Below, one piece after another: positions 9,466 to 17,344 of a stretch of DNA of 64,000 nt. The notes under the pieces are model-generated. The model saw only the letters and a program-made list of their open reading frames with translations. It did no database searches and had not been told where the DNA came from. Positions within the stretch are counted from its first letter, which is position 1, and every line of letters starts with the position of its first letter. Source of the DNA: SpSt-501 sp037481615 (GTDB lineage Bacteria > Desulfobacterota > Desulfobacteria > Desulfobacterales > SpSt-501). The stretch lies in NCBI GenBank assembly GCA_037481615.1, contig JBBFLI010000004.1. One strand, written 5' to 3'. Both the position numbers and the translations under genes were made by a program.

Positions 9466-10805
9466 ACGCCGGTAACCGCTGGTCGCCCGAACCCGTGGAG
9501 CCCTCCCGCGGCTTCCTCAAGTCGCCCCCCGTCGAGGAGACGGGCCGGGGCGGTCCGCCGCGGGGGGAAATCCTGCCGGACTCCTTCTTCGCCGGGATCT
9601 TCCCCGACCTTCCCCGCGGGGAGGCCTTTCGCCGCGCGGCCGCCGAAACGCTCAACCGCCTGGACCGCTTCGGGGTGGTCCTCTGGCGGCGGCCGGGGGC
9701 CGAGTGCGAACCCCCGCCCCGGCCCCCCGAGCCGCAGGGGCTCGCGCAGCCGGCATCCGCCCGCCGCCGTCCGGGGAGCCTCTGGGGGATCGAGGAGCAA
9801 GGCGAGCTCGCCGTGATCCTGCCGGGCGCGGATGCCCAGGCGTGCCTGGATTTCGCCGCGCTCCTGCAGCGTGAAATCGAGGAACTCACGGCCGTCTCCC
9901 CGCTGGCCGGGATCGCCCTCTACCCCACGCTGGACGACGCCCGGCCGCGGATCTTCGAAAACGCGCGTCTCGCCCTCGATCACGCCGCTTTCTACGGCCC
10001 CGGCGGGTGCGCCCTCTTCGACGCCACCACCCTCAACATCAGCGGGGACCGGCGTTTCGAAGCGGGGGATCTCGAGGGGGCCCAGGCCGAATTCGAGCGT
10101 GCGCTCCGCCTCGACCCCGCCCACGTGAACGTCCTGAACAGCCTCGGCGTCTGCCTGGCGATGCGCGGCGACTACGATGCCGCCCTCGAGCGCTTCTCGG
10201 CGGCGATCCGCCTCGACCGCACCGAGTACATGGCCGTCTACAACGTCGGCCTGGTCCATGCCCTGAACGGGCGCCTGGAAACCGCCCTCGGCTTCTTTCT
10301 CCGCGCAGGGGAGCTGCGCTCCGGCGTCTACGAGATCCATCTCGAGCTGGGCAAGACCTACCTCGCGCTCGGACAGGCCGAGGCCGCACGGAACCACCTC
10401 GAGGAGGCCGCGCGACGGGGCGGCCGGGGATCGTCCGTCTTCCGGCTCCTCGGGGAGTGCCACGAGCGGACCGGAAACCCGCGGCTGGCCGTCTCGGCCT
10501 ACCAGAAGGCCGTCCAGGTGAACCCCGCCGACGCCCAGGCGCTCTCGCGGCTGGGCGCCCTTTACGGGGCCACGGGGGAAAACGAGGAGATCGCGTTGCT
10601 CTTCTGCCGGGAAAGCGCCCGGCTGGCTCCCGGCGACGCGGGCGTGCGCGAGCGTCTCGGCCGGCTCTACCTCCGGGCGGACCGTCTCGAGGAGGCGCTC
10701 GCGGAGCTGGAGGCGGCCTGCCGCCTGGGCGGCGACCTCGCCGACGAGGTCGCCGCGCTGCGGCGGCGGATCGGTGCCGATTCCGGGGGGGAGGCCGCGT
10801 CGTGA
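9462..10805 (+). CDS. Degenerate GGDEF-like domain plus TPR protein
   Basis: 447 residues. Residues about 40-190 look like a worn diguanylate-cyclase fold: LAVILPGAD, SPLAGIALYP and the Ad-ALd-type helix ENARLALDHAAFYG are recognisable, but there is no GGDEF/GGEEF active-site loop, so cyclase activity is unlikely. From LNISGDRRFEAGD (about 191) onward there are some seven tetratricopeptide repeats (for example AQAEFERALRLDPAHVNVLN). The same pairing with the LNISGDR linker occurs, from memory, in deltaproteobacterial proteins. Probably a cytoplasmic scaffold or c-di-GMP-independent regulator. ATG overlaps the selA stop. Confidence 0.75.
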   Translation: MNAGNRWSPEPVEPSRGFLKSPPVEETGRGGPPRGEILPDSFFAGIFPDLPRGEAFRRAAAETLNRLDRFGVVLWRRPGAECEPPPRPPEPQGLAQPASARRRPGSLWGIEEQGELAVILPGADAQACLDFAALLQREIEELTAVSPLAGIALYPTLDDARPRIFENARLALDHAAFYGPGGCALFDATTLNISGDRRFEAGDLEGAQAEFERALRLDPAHVNVLNSLGVCLAMRGDYDAALERFSAAIRLDRTEYMAVYNVGLVHALNGRLETALGFFLRAGELRSGVYEIHLELGKTYLALGQAEAARNHLEEAARRGGRGSSVFRLLGECHERTGNPRLAVSAYQKAVQVNPADAQALSRLGALYGATGENEEIALLFCRESARLAPGDAGVRERLGRLYLRADRLEEALAELEAACRLGGDLADEVAALRRRIGADSGGEAAS

Positions 10806-11443
10806 TCCCTCCGGAACGCTGGCTCGAGGCGGCGCTGGAAACGCACCTGCGGGTGGTCCGGCAGGCCGTGGACGCCCAGCGCCGGCTAATCCTCCTGGCC
10901 GCCGAGACGATCGCCGCCTGCCTCACGCAGGGGGGGAAAGTGCTGCTCTTCGGCAACGGGGGGAGCGCGGCGGACGCCCAGCATTTCGCGGCCGAATTCG
11001 TGAACCGCTTCCGCTTCGACCGCCCGCCCGCCGCCGCCGTCGCCCTGACGACGGACGGCTCGGTGGTGACGAGCATCGCCAACGATTCCCGCTTCGAGCA
11101 GGTCTTCGCCCGTCAGGTCCTGGCCCTCGGCCGGCCCGGTGACGTCGCCTGGGCCTTCAGCACGAGCGGGGAATCGCCGAACGTGCTCGCGGGGATCGCC
11201 GCCGCCCGGGAGCGGGGCCTCCGGACGATCGCCCTCACCGGCCGGGGGGGACGCCTCGCGCGGGCAGGGGCCGACATCGTGCTGCGGGTCGAATCCACGG
11301 ACCCCCCACGCGTCCAGGAAGCGCATCAGCTTCTCGGCCACCTGATCTGCGGCCTGGCGGAAGAACGGCTCTTCGGGGCCGCCGCGGAAGCCTTCGGCAG
11401 CCCCCCGCCGACCTCCACCCGGGAGCGCCCGGGTTCGCCTTGA
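10802..11443 (+). CDS. gmhA: D-sedoheptulose 7-phosphate isomerase (SIS domain)
   Basis: Converts sedoheptulose 7-phosphate to D-glycero-D-manno-heptose 7-phosphate, the first step toward the LPS inner-core heptose. SIS-fold motifs: LFGNGGSAADAQHFAAEFVNR (shown in two overlapping parts: FGNGGSAADAQHF and AAEFVNRF), AFSTSGESPNVL, and the C-terminal VQEAHQLLGHLIC helix. 213 residues; the last 20 or so (after AEAFG) are Pro-rich and unlike the family. The GTG at 10802 overlaps the previous stop (GTGA). It supports a Gram-negative, LPS-bearing cell. hldE, gmhB and hldD are not in the window. Confidence 0.92.
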   Translation: MIPPERWLEAALETHLRVVRQAVDAQRRLILLAAETIAACLTQGGKVLLFGNGGSAADAQHFAAEFVNRFRFDRPPAAAVALTTDGSVVTSIANDSRFEQVFARQVLALGRPGDVAWAFSTSGESPNVLAGIAAARERGLRTIALTGRGGRLARAGADIVLRVESTDPPRVQEAHQLLGHLICGLAEERLFGAAAEAFGSPPPTSTRERPGSP

Positions 11444-11468
11444 CATCGTCTTGTTTTTCGCCTTTAAG
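11440..11468 (+). promoter_or_regulatory. Promoter of fmdB-hemC-cobA/hemD
   Basis: A perfect -35 TTGACA (11440-11445), a 17-base spacer and TTTAAG (11463-11468). The -35 box contains the gmhA stop codon TGA. Transcription should start near 11475, about 70 bases before the fmdB ATG, which is preceded by AAGGAGG. Confidence 0.75.
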
Positions 11469-11544
11469 CCGTTATCTTCGAATGTCGCCATCGCTTCGGC
11501 CGTCTCTTCCGGTCCGGCCGGCCCGGCGTGATCGAAGGAGGAAC

Positions 11545-11772
11545 ATGCCGATCTACGAATACCATTGCGAAAAGTGCGGCGAAGACTTCGAGTGCCTCGT
11601 GCTGGGAAACGATAAGGTGGTCTGCCGCAAATGCCGCAGCGCCCGCGTCCGCAAGCGGGTTTCCGTCTGCGGCTTCGTCAGCAAGGGTTCCGGCGGCCAG
11701 ACCGTCAAGAAGGCGGCCGGGTCCGCTTGCGGCTCCTGCAGCGCCGGAAGCTGCACGGGCTGCAGAAGCTGA
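11545..11772 (+). CDS. FmdB family zinc-ribbon protein
   Basis: 75-residue protein starting MPIYEYHCEKCGEDFE, the hallmark of FmdB/regulatory-protein zinc ribbons, with a four-Cys set (CEKCG and CRKCRS) that should bind one zinc. The tail is Ser/Cys/Gly rich (CGSCSAGSCTGC). First gene after a strong promoter; its TGA overlaps the hemC ATG (TGATG). Function in the family is unproven; a role in transcription or in metal handling for the tetrapyrrole genes downstream is only a guess from position. Confidence 0.88.
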   Translation: MPIYEYHCEKCGEDFECLVLGNDKVVCRKCRSARVRKRVSVCGFVSKGSGGQTVKKAAGSACGSCSAGSCTGCRS

Positions 11773-12707
11773 TGGGCGATCCCCTCGTCATCGGCACCAG
11801 GGGCAGCCCGCTCGCCCTCCGGCAGGCCGAGGCGGTGCGGGAGGCGATCGAGCGGCGCTGGCCCGGCCTCGAGGTCCGCCTCGAGATCATCCGCACCCAG
11901 GGCGACCGTTTTCTCGACGCCCCGCTCGCCGCCGTGGGCGGCAAGGGGCTCTTCGTGAAGGAAATCGAGGAGAGCCTGCTCGCGGGTCGCGCGGACCTCG
12001 CCGTCCACAGCCTGAAGGACGTTCCCGCGGAAACGGCGGCCGGGCTGACCTTCGGGGCGATCCCCGCGCGCGAGAACCCCTGCGACGCCTTGGTCTCCCG
12101 CCGCGGCGAACGCCTCGCCGAGCTTCCCCCGGGAAGCCGCGTGGGGACGAGCAGCCTGCGCCGCGCCGCCCAGCTGCGGCGCCTGCGGCCCGATCTCGAA
12201 CTGCTCCCGGTGCGGGGGAACGTGGAAACGCGCCTGCGCAAACTCGAATCCGGCGATCTCGACGCGGTCGTGCTGGCCGCGGCGGGGCTGAACCGACTCG
12301 GCCTCGCCGCCCGGATCTGCGAACGCTTCGAGCCCGAGCGGCTGCTGCCCGCGGTCGGGCAAGGGGCGCTCTGCGTCCAGATCCGCGAGGGCGACCCGCG
12401 CACGGCCGAGCGGGTCGCCCCTCTCGACCATGCCCCTACCCGCACCGTGGTCGCCGCGGAGCGTGCTTTTCTGCAGCGCATCGGGGGCGGCTGCCAGGTG
12501 CCGATCGCCGGTTTCGCCGTGCTCGAGGGCGAGGCCATCGAGCTGCGGGGTCTCGTAGCCGACCTGAACGGCGAGCGCCTCGTCAGCGGGGCCATCCGCG
12601 GCCATGCCGGGCGGGCGCAGGAGCTCGGCGCCGCGCTGGCCGAAGAGCTCCTCGAGCGGGGCGCGGCCGACATCCTCGCCGCACTCGGGGCGAAAGGACG
12701 GCCATGA
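11772..12707 (+). CDS. hemC: Hydroxymethylbilane synthase (porphobilinogen deaminase)
   Basis: Condenses four porphobilinogens into hydroxymethylbilane for heme, siroheme and cobalamin. 311 residues. Seen: IGTRGSPLALRQAE, IIRTQGD, GGKGLFVKEIEE, AVHSLKDVP, GTSSLRRAAQL, VRGNVETRL and the dipyrromethane-cofactor Cys in IGGGCQVPIA. All are family signatures in order. Starts on the fmdB stop and ends on the start of cobA-hemD (ATGA), so the three are one operon from the 11440 promoter. Confidence 0.97.
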   Translation: MGDPLVIGTRGSPLALRQAEAVREAIERRWPGLEVRLEIIRTQGDRFLDAPLAAVGGKGLFVKEIEESLLAGRADLAVHSLKDVPAETAAGLTFGAIPARENPCDALVSRRGERLAELPPGSRVGTSSLRRAAQLRRLRPDLELLPVRGNVETRLRKLESGDLDAVVLAAAGLNRLGLAARICERFEPERLLPAVGQGALCVQIREGDPRTAERVAPLDHAPTRTVVAAERAFLQRIGGGCQVPIAGFAVLEGEAIELRGLVADLNGERLVSGAIRGHAGRAQELGAALAEELLERGAADILAALGAKGRP

Positions 12708-14239
12708 ACCCCGCCACCGTCTACCTCGTGGGCGCCGGACCCGGCGATCCGGGTCTGATCACGCTTCGGGGGGTCGAATGCCTCGGCCGGGCGGAGGTGG
12801 TGGTCTACGACCACCTCGCCGCCCCCGAGCTGCTGCGCCACGCGCCGCCCGGCGCGGAGAGAATCTATGCCGGCAAGCAGGCCGGCGACCACGCCCTTTC
12901 CCAGGAGCGGATCAACGCCCTGCTGGTCGACCGGGCACGCGCCGGGAAGACCGTGGTGCGCCTGAAGGGCGGCGACCCCTTCGTCTTCGGCCGCGGCGGC
13001 GAAGAGGCCGAGGCGCTCGCCCGGGCGGGCATCCCCTTCGAAGTCGTCCCGGGGGTCACCTCCGCGGTCGCCGCCCCGGCCTACGCGGGAATCCCCCTGA
13101 GCCACCGGCGGCTCACCTCGACCATCAGCCTCGTCACCGGGCACGAGGACCCCGCCAAGCCCGGCTCGGGGATCGACTGGGAGTGCCTCGCCCGCGGGGG
13201 AGGGACCCTCGTCTTCCTCATGGGGGTCAACACCCTGCCCGCCATCGCCTCCGCCCTGACCGCGCACGGCCGCGACCCGGCGACCCCGGCCGCCGTCGTG
13301 CGCTGGGGGACGACGCCGCGACAGCAGACCGTGACCGGGACCCTGGCGGACATCGCCGCGCGCGCCCGCGAGGCCGGCATCCGGCCGCCCGCGCTGATCG
13401 TGGTCGGGGAGGTGGTGCGCCTGCGGGAGCAGTTGCGCTGGTTCGAACGACGGCCCCTCTTCGGCCTCCGGATCGTCGTCACCCGCGCCCGCGAGCAGGC
13501 GAGCGACCTCCTCCGGCGCCTGTCCGCCTTGGGCGCCGAGTGCCTGGAGACACCGGCCATCCGGATCGCGCCCCCCGCCGACTGGCGGCCGCTCGATGCG
13601 GCGATCGCCGAGCTTCCCGCCACCGACTGGGTGGTCTTCACCAGCGTGAACGGCGTCGATTCGTTCTTCCAGCGCCTCGAGGCGGCCGGCCGCGACGCCC
13701 GGGCGCTCGCCGGGGTCAAAACGGCCGCCATCGGCCCGGCGACCGCCGAGCGGCTCAGACGCCACGGCATCCTTAGCGACCTCGTCCCCGAAACCTACCG
13801 CGCCGAGGCGGTCGTGGAGGCTTTCCGGCGTGAGGCGCTCTCCGGGCGCATCGTGCTCCTGCCGCGCGCCGCGGAAGCCCGACCCGTTCTGCCCCGGGAG
13901 CTTTCGGCGCTGGGGGCCGTGGTGCGCGAGGTCGAAGCCTACCGGACGCTGCCCGCGGAGACCGATCCCCGGGGGCTTCTCGCCCGACTCGAGGAGCGCA
14001 CCCTGGATCTGATCACCTTCACGAGTTCCTCGACCGTCACCCACTTCCTGGACCTGCTTCCCCCCGCGCGCCTCCCCGGCCTGATCGCGGGCATCCCCTG
14101 CGCCTGCATCGGCCCGATCACGGCCGAGACGGCGCGGCGCGCGGGGCTGCAGGTCGCGGTCGAGGCTCCGGTCTACACCATCGAGGGGCTGGTCGAGGCG
14201 ATCCTCGCCTGGGCGCGGACGTCCCGCGGCGGCCCCTGA
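12704..14239 (+). CDS. cobA-hemD: Uroporphyrinogen-III C-methyltransferase / uroporphyrinogen-III synthase fusion
   Basis: 511 residues in two domains. Residues 1-245 are SUMT: VYLVGAGPGDPGLITLRG, VRLKGGDPFVFGRGGEEAE and the LMGVNTLPAIA stretch; this half methylates uroporphyrinogen III at C2 and C7 to precorrin-2. Residues about 255-505 are HemD: GLRIVVTRAREQASDLLRR, WVVFTSVNGVDSF, ITFTSSSTVTHFL and CIGPITAETARR; this half cyclises hydroxymethylbilane to uroporphyrinogen III. The fusion directly after hemC links heme with siroheme/cobalamin and is a familiar arrangement in delta-type proteobacteria and Firmicutes. Confidence 0.96.
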   Translation: MNPATVYLVGAGPGDPGLITLRGVECLGRAEVVVYDHLAAPELLRHAPPGAERIYAGKQAGDHALSQERINALLVDRARAGKTVVRLKGGDPFVFGRGGEEAEALARAGIPFEVVPGVTSAVAAPAYAGIPLSHRRLTSTISLVTGHEDPAKPGSGIDWECLARGGGTLVFLMGVNTLPAIASALTAHGRDPATPAAVVRWGTTPRQQTVTGTLADIAARAREAGIRPPALIVVGEVVRLREQLRWFERRPLFGLRIVVTRAREQASDLLRRLSALGAECLETPAIRIAPPADWRPLDAAIAELPATDWVVFTSVNGVDSFFQRLEAAGRDARALAGVKTAAIGPATAERLRRHGILSDLVPETYRAEAVVEAFRREALSGRIVLLPRAAEARPVLPRELSALGAVVREVEAYRTLPAETDPRGLLARLEERTLDLITFTSSSTVTHFLDLLPPARLPGLIAGIPCACIGPITAETARRAGLQVAVEAPVYTIEGLVEAILAWARTSRGGP

Positions 14240-14268
14240 GCCCTCGCATCCCGAAGGGAGGAAGGGGG

Positions 14269-14604
14269 ATGGAGATCGCCTGGGAGGAGAAAGAGGACGC
14301 CCTTTGCATCCGCCTGAGCGGACGGCTGGATGCGGAGTCCGCGCCGGAGGTGGAGCGCCGGGTGCGTCAGGCGCTGGATGAAGGCAAGCGGCGGCTGCTC
14401 TTCGACTTGAGCCGCCTCGACTACATCAGCAGCGCCGGGCTGCGGGTGATCCTCCTGGCGCTGAAAACGCTCGCCCCGCGGGGGGGGCGGGTCGTTCTGT
14501 GCGGGCCCACCCCCCATGTACGCGAGGTCTTCGAGGTGAGCCGATTTTCGACCCTGCTGCCGATCGCCGAAACCGCCGAGGCGGGCTGGCGGCTGTTACA
14601 GTGA
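14269..14604 (+). CDS. STAS-domain protein (anti-sigma factor antagonist type)
   Basis: 111-residue stand-alone STAS domain like SpoIIAA/RsbV. The core reads LCIRLSGRLDAESAPEVERR, LLFDLSRLDYISSAGLRVIL, with the phospho-acceptor Ser (Ser54 or Ser55) in the SSAGL loop. Such proteins bind an anti-sigma kinase in a phosphorylation-dependent way. No RsbW-type kinase or phosphatase lies nearby in the window, so the partner is unknown. Start supported by GGAGG 7 bases upstream; follows cobA-hemD by 29 bases. Confidence 0.88.
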   Translation: MEIAWEEKEDALCIRLSGRLDAESAPEVERRVRQALDEGKRRLLFDLSRLDYISSAGLRVILLALKTLAPRGGRVVLCGPTPHVREVFEVSRFSTLLPIAETAEAGWRLLQ

Positions 14605-14668
14605 GACCGGCCGCACGCCGGGGGAGGGCCCCGGCCGGCCGCCGCATCCGACCCCCCGGACCGACGCC

Positions 14669-15670
14669 ATGCACCGGGATGTGCCGCAGACGCTGATCGA
14701 CCCCTGCAACCGGCGCCTGAACTACCTCAGGATTTCGGTCACGGACCGCTGCAACCTGCGCTGCGCCTATTGCACCCCCCTCGAGGACGGCCGCCGGCTC
14801 GAGCACGCGGAGATCCTGCGCTACGAGGAAATCCTGCGGCTGGTACGGATCGGCGTGCGCCTGGGGATCGAAAAGATCCGCATCACGGGGGGCGAGCCCC
14901 TCCTGCGCCGCGACCTTCCGACCCTGCTCGCCGGAATCCACCGCCTCCCCGGCATCCGCGACCTTTCGCTCACGACCAACGGGCTGCTGCTCGAGGAGCA
15001 CCTCGAGCGGCTGATCGCGGCCGGGCTCCGGCGGGTCAACGTGAGCCTCGACACCCTGAAGCGCGAACGCTACCGGGAGATCACCGGGGTCGACGCCCTG
15101 GGCCGGGTGCTCGCCGCCATCGACGCCGCCCTCGCCGCGGGCCTCCACCCCGTCAAGATCAATGTGGTCGCGCTGCCCGGCGTGAACGAGGATGAGCTGC
15201 TCGATCTCGCACGGTTGTCGCTTGCGCGGCCGCTCCATGTCCGGTTCATCGAGTTCATGCCGATCGGCCGCTCGCGCCTGAGCGCACGCGCCCCCCTGCT
15301 CGTCCCCGAAATCCGGCGCCGCCTCGCCCCGCTGGGCGAGCTTGCGCCCGTCCCCCGGGACGAAATGGACGGGCCGGCGCAACGCTGGCGGGTGCCGGGG
15401 GCCGCGGGCGAGATCGGCTTCATCCCCGCGATCAGCCACCATTTCTGCCGCCGCTGCAACCGCCTGCGGCTGACCGCCGCCGGAAGCCTCCGCCCCTGTC
15501 TGCTCTCGGACCGCGAGGAGGATCTCAAGGGGCCGCTGCGCGCCGGGGCGACCGACGAGGAACTGGCCGCGGTCTTTCTTGCGGCGACCCGCCACAAACC
15601 CTCCGACCACGCCCTCGCCGCCGGCGAGGCGGCGCACGTCTGCTGCCAGATGCAATCGATCGGCGGCTGA
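14669..15670 (+). CDS. moaA: GTP 3',8-cyclase (molybdenum cofactor)
   Basis: Radical SAM enzyme that rearranges GTP in the first step of molybdopterin synthesis. 333 residues. N-terminal cluster: DRCNLRCAYC; RITGGEPLLRRDL follows; second cluster ligands in HHFCRRCNRLRLTAAGSLRPC; the chain ends in the essential GG dipeptide (QSIGG). No clear ribosome binding site precedes the ATG; GGGGGAGGG lies 40 bases upstream, so the start may be a few codons off (a GTG at 14681 is an alternative). Other moa/moe genes are outside the window. It implies Mo/W enzymes. Confidence 0.95.
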   Translation: MHRDVPQTLIDPCNRRLNYLRISVTDRCNLRCAYCTPLEDGRRLEHAEILRYEEILRLVRIGVRLGIEKIRITGGEPLLRRDLPTLLAGIHRLPGIRDLSLTTNGLLLEEHLERLIAAGLRRVNVSLDTLKRERYREITGVDALGRVLAAIDAALAAGLHPVKINVVALPGVNEDELLDLARLSLARPLHVRFIEFMPIGRSRLSARAPLLVPEIRRRLAPLGELAPVPRDEMDGPAQRWRVPGAAGEIGFIPAISHHFCRRCNRLRLTAAGSLRPCLLSDREEDLKGPLRAGATDEELAAVFLAATRHKPSDHALAAGEAAHVCCQMQSIGG

Positions 15671-15700
15671 TCCCGTTTCCGCACACGAAAGGAGGAACCC

Positions 15701-16189
15701 ATGGACATCGCCATCGAGGTCGTCCCGATCGAAAACCCCGAGGCGCACAACCTGATCCTCGGCCAGTCCCATTTCATCAAGACCGTAGAGGACCTCCACG
15801 AGGCCCTGGTGGGAGCCGTCCCGGGGGCGAAGTTCGGCATCGCCTTCTGCGAAGCCTCCGACGTCTGTCTGGTGCGCCGCTCGGGAACCGACCCGGCGCT
15901 GGTCGAACTGGCGCAGAGAAACGCCCTCGCGCTGGGCACGGGCCACGCCTTCCTCATTTTCCTCCGCGGGCTCTACCCCATCAACGTCCTGAACGCGGTG
16001 AAGCAGGTCCCGGAAGTCTGCCGCATCTTCTGCGCCACGGCGAACCCCGTCCAGGTCGTGGTCGGCCGCACGGCGCAGGGACGCGGAATCCTGGGCGTCA
16101 TCGACGGATTCGCCTCCAAGGGGATCGAAGGCGAGGCCGATGTGCAGAAGCGCCGGGAACTGCTCCGCCGCATCGGCTACAAGCTGTGA
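15701..16189 (+). CDS. Adenosine-specific kinase family protein
   Basis: 162 residues matching the Adenosine_kin family (PF04008), seen mainly in archaea and thermophilic or anaerobic bacteria. Characteristic parts: NLILGQSHFIKTVEDLHEAL, KFGIAFCEASDVCLVR, GHAFLIFLRGLYPINVLNAV, FCATANPVQVVV and GRGILGVIDG. Proposed to phosphorylate adenosine; physiological role little known. Start preceded by AAAGGAGG. Followed 24 bases later by an exported amidohydrolase. Confidence 0.88.
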   Translation: MDIAIEVVPIENPEAHNLILGQSHFIKTVEDLHEALVGAVPGAKFGIAFCEASDVCLVRRSGTDPALVELAQRNALALGTGHAFLIFLRGLYPINVLNAVKQVPEVCRIFCATANPVQVVVGRTAQGRGILGVIDGFASKGIEGEADVQKRRELLRRIGYKL

Positions 16190-16213
16190 GCGGGGAAAGA
16201 AGGGGGAAGGTCC

Positions 16214-17344
16214 ATGGAGCGACGCCGCTTTCTCCAGAGCCTCCTCGCCGCCGCGGCGACCGGGCTTTTCGGCCGGCCCCGGCCGGCGGTCGCCGCCCCG
16301 GCCGCCGCCCCGGCCGCCGGGGTCGTCGATTTCTACTGCCATTTTTCGAGCCTGCGGGCGATCGACTTCCTCGAGTCCCACGGGGGATCGCGGCCGCACC
16401 CCTTCCGCGCCCTCTTTGCGAACACCGCCGAGCTGATCGACCCCGACCGGCGCCTGGCCCTGATGGAGGAATGCGGCGTCGCCCACTCCGTTCTCGTGCC
16501 GCTGCCGTGGCTCGAGACCGCCCCCGCCGTCTGGTCCGACCCCCGCCGTTGCCTCGAGGCGGCGCGCCTGCTGAACGACGATCTCGCCGCCACGGCGGCG
16601 CGGCACCCGGACCGCTTCACGGCGGTCGCCGTCCTGCCCACCACGAACCGCGATGTGCTCCTCGCGGAATTCCGGCGCGCGCTCGACGACCTCGGCATGG
16701 CGGGCGGGCTCTTCGTCGTCGGCCCCACGGTCAAGCGGCCCGACCACCCCGACCTCGAGGCGCTCTACGCCGAAGCCGAAAAGCGCGATGCGCCGCTCTG
16801 GATCCACCCCTCGCGCCCGGCGACCGTCCCCGATTACGCGGATGAGCGCGAGTCGCGCTACCAGATCTGGCAGACCCTTTCCTGGCTGCAGGACAGCTCG
16901 GCCGCCATGGTCCGGATCGTCTTCGCCGGCGTCTTCGAGCGCCACCCCGCGCTGAAGCTCGTGACCCACCATCACGGGGCGCTCGTCCCCCTCTTCGCCC
17001 AGCGCATGCAGTACGGCTGGGACTACTTCGAGCAAAACACCGGCAGGCGGCAGCCGACCACGATCCGCCCCCCCTACATCGAGCATTTCCGAAACTTCTA
17101 CTGCGACACGGCCACGCAGGGAATCGCCCCGCAGATGATCGAGACGGCCGTCTCCTTCTTCGGCGCCGAGCGCGTGCTCTTCGGCTCGGATGCCCCGATG
17201 GACGCCTCCGGCGGGCGGCACTTCACGCGCGACGCGCTGGCGAGTGTGGGCCGAGCGGGGCTTCGGGCGGAAGAGAAGGAAAAGATCCTGCGCCGCAATG
17301 CGCTGCGGCTGCTGAAGAGAGCGGAAATTCCCGGGAAGGCCTAG
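16214..17344 (+). CDS. Exported amidohydrolase-2 family protein (ACMSD-like)
   Basis: 376 residues. The N-terminus MERRRFLQSLLAAAATGLFG looks like a Tat signal (RRxFL), predicting export of a folded, metal-loaded enzyme. The rest is a TIM-barrel of the amidohydrolase_2 type (decarboxylases/hydrolases such as ACMSD): LWIHPSRP, LVTHHHGALVP and VLFGSDAPMD carry the later His and Asp ligands. The first metal motif, normally HxH after the first strand, reads Tyr41-Cys-His43 (VVDFYCHF), so one ligand is replaced. Substrate unknown. Its stop shares the palindrome CTAG with the convergent gene's stop. Confidence 0.82.
   Translation: MERRRFLQSLLAAAATGLFGRPRPAVAAPAAAPAAGVVDFYCHFSSLRAIDFLESHGGSRPHPFRALFANTAELIDPDRRLALMEECGVAHSVLVPLPWLETAPAVWSDPRRCLEAARLLNDDLAATAARHPDRFTAVAVLPTTNRDVLLAEFRRALDDLGMAGGLFVVGPTVKRPDHPDLEALYAEAEKRDAPLWIHPSRPATVPDYADERESRYQIWQTLSWLQDSSAAMVRIVFAGVFERHPALKLVTHHHGALVPLFAQRMQYGWDYFEQNTGRRQPTTIRPPYIEHFRNFYCDTATQGIAPQMIETAVSFFGAERVLFGSDAPMDASGGRHFTRDALASVGRAGLRAEEKEKILRRNALRLLKRAEIPGKA

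Noticed and set aside
10802..11443. Arabinose-5-phosphate isomerase (KdsD) for the SIS protein
   Set aside because: No CBS domains, and the GNGGSAADAQH and STSGESPN motifs and length fit GmhA.
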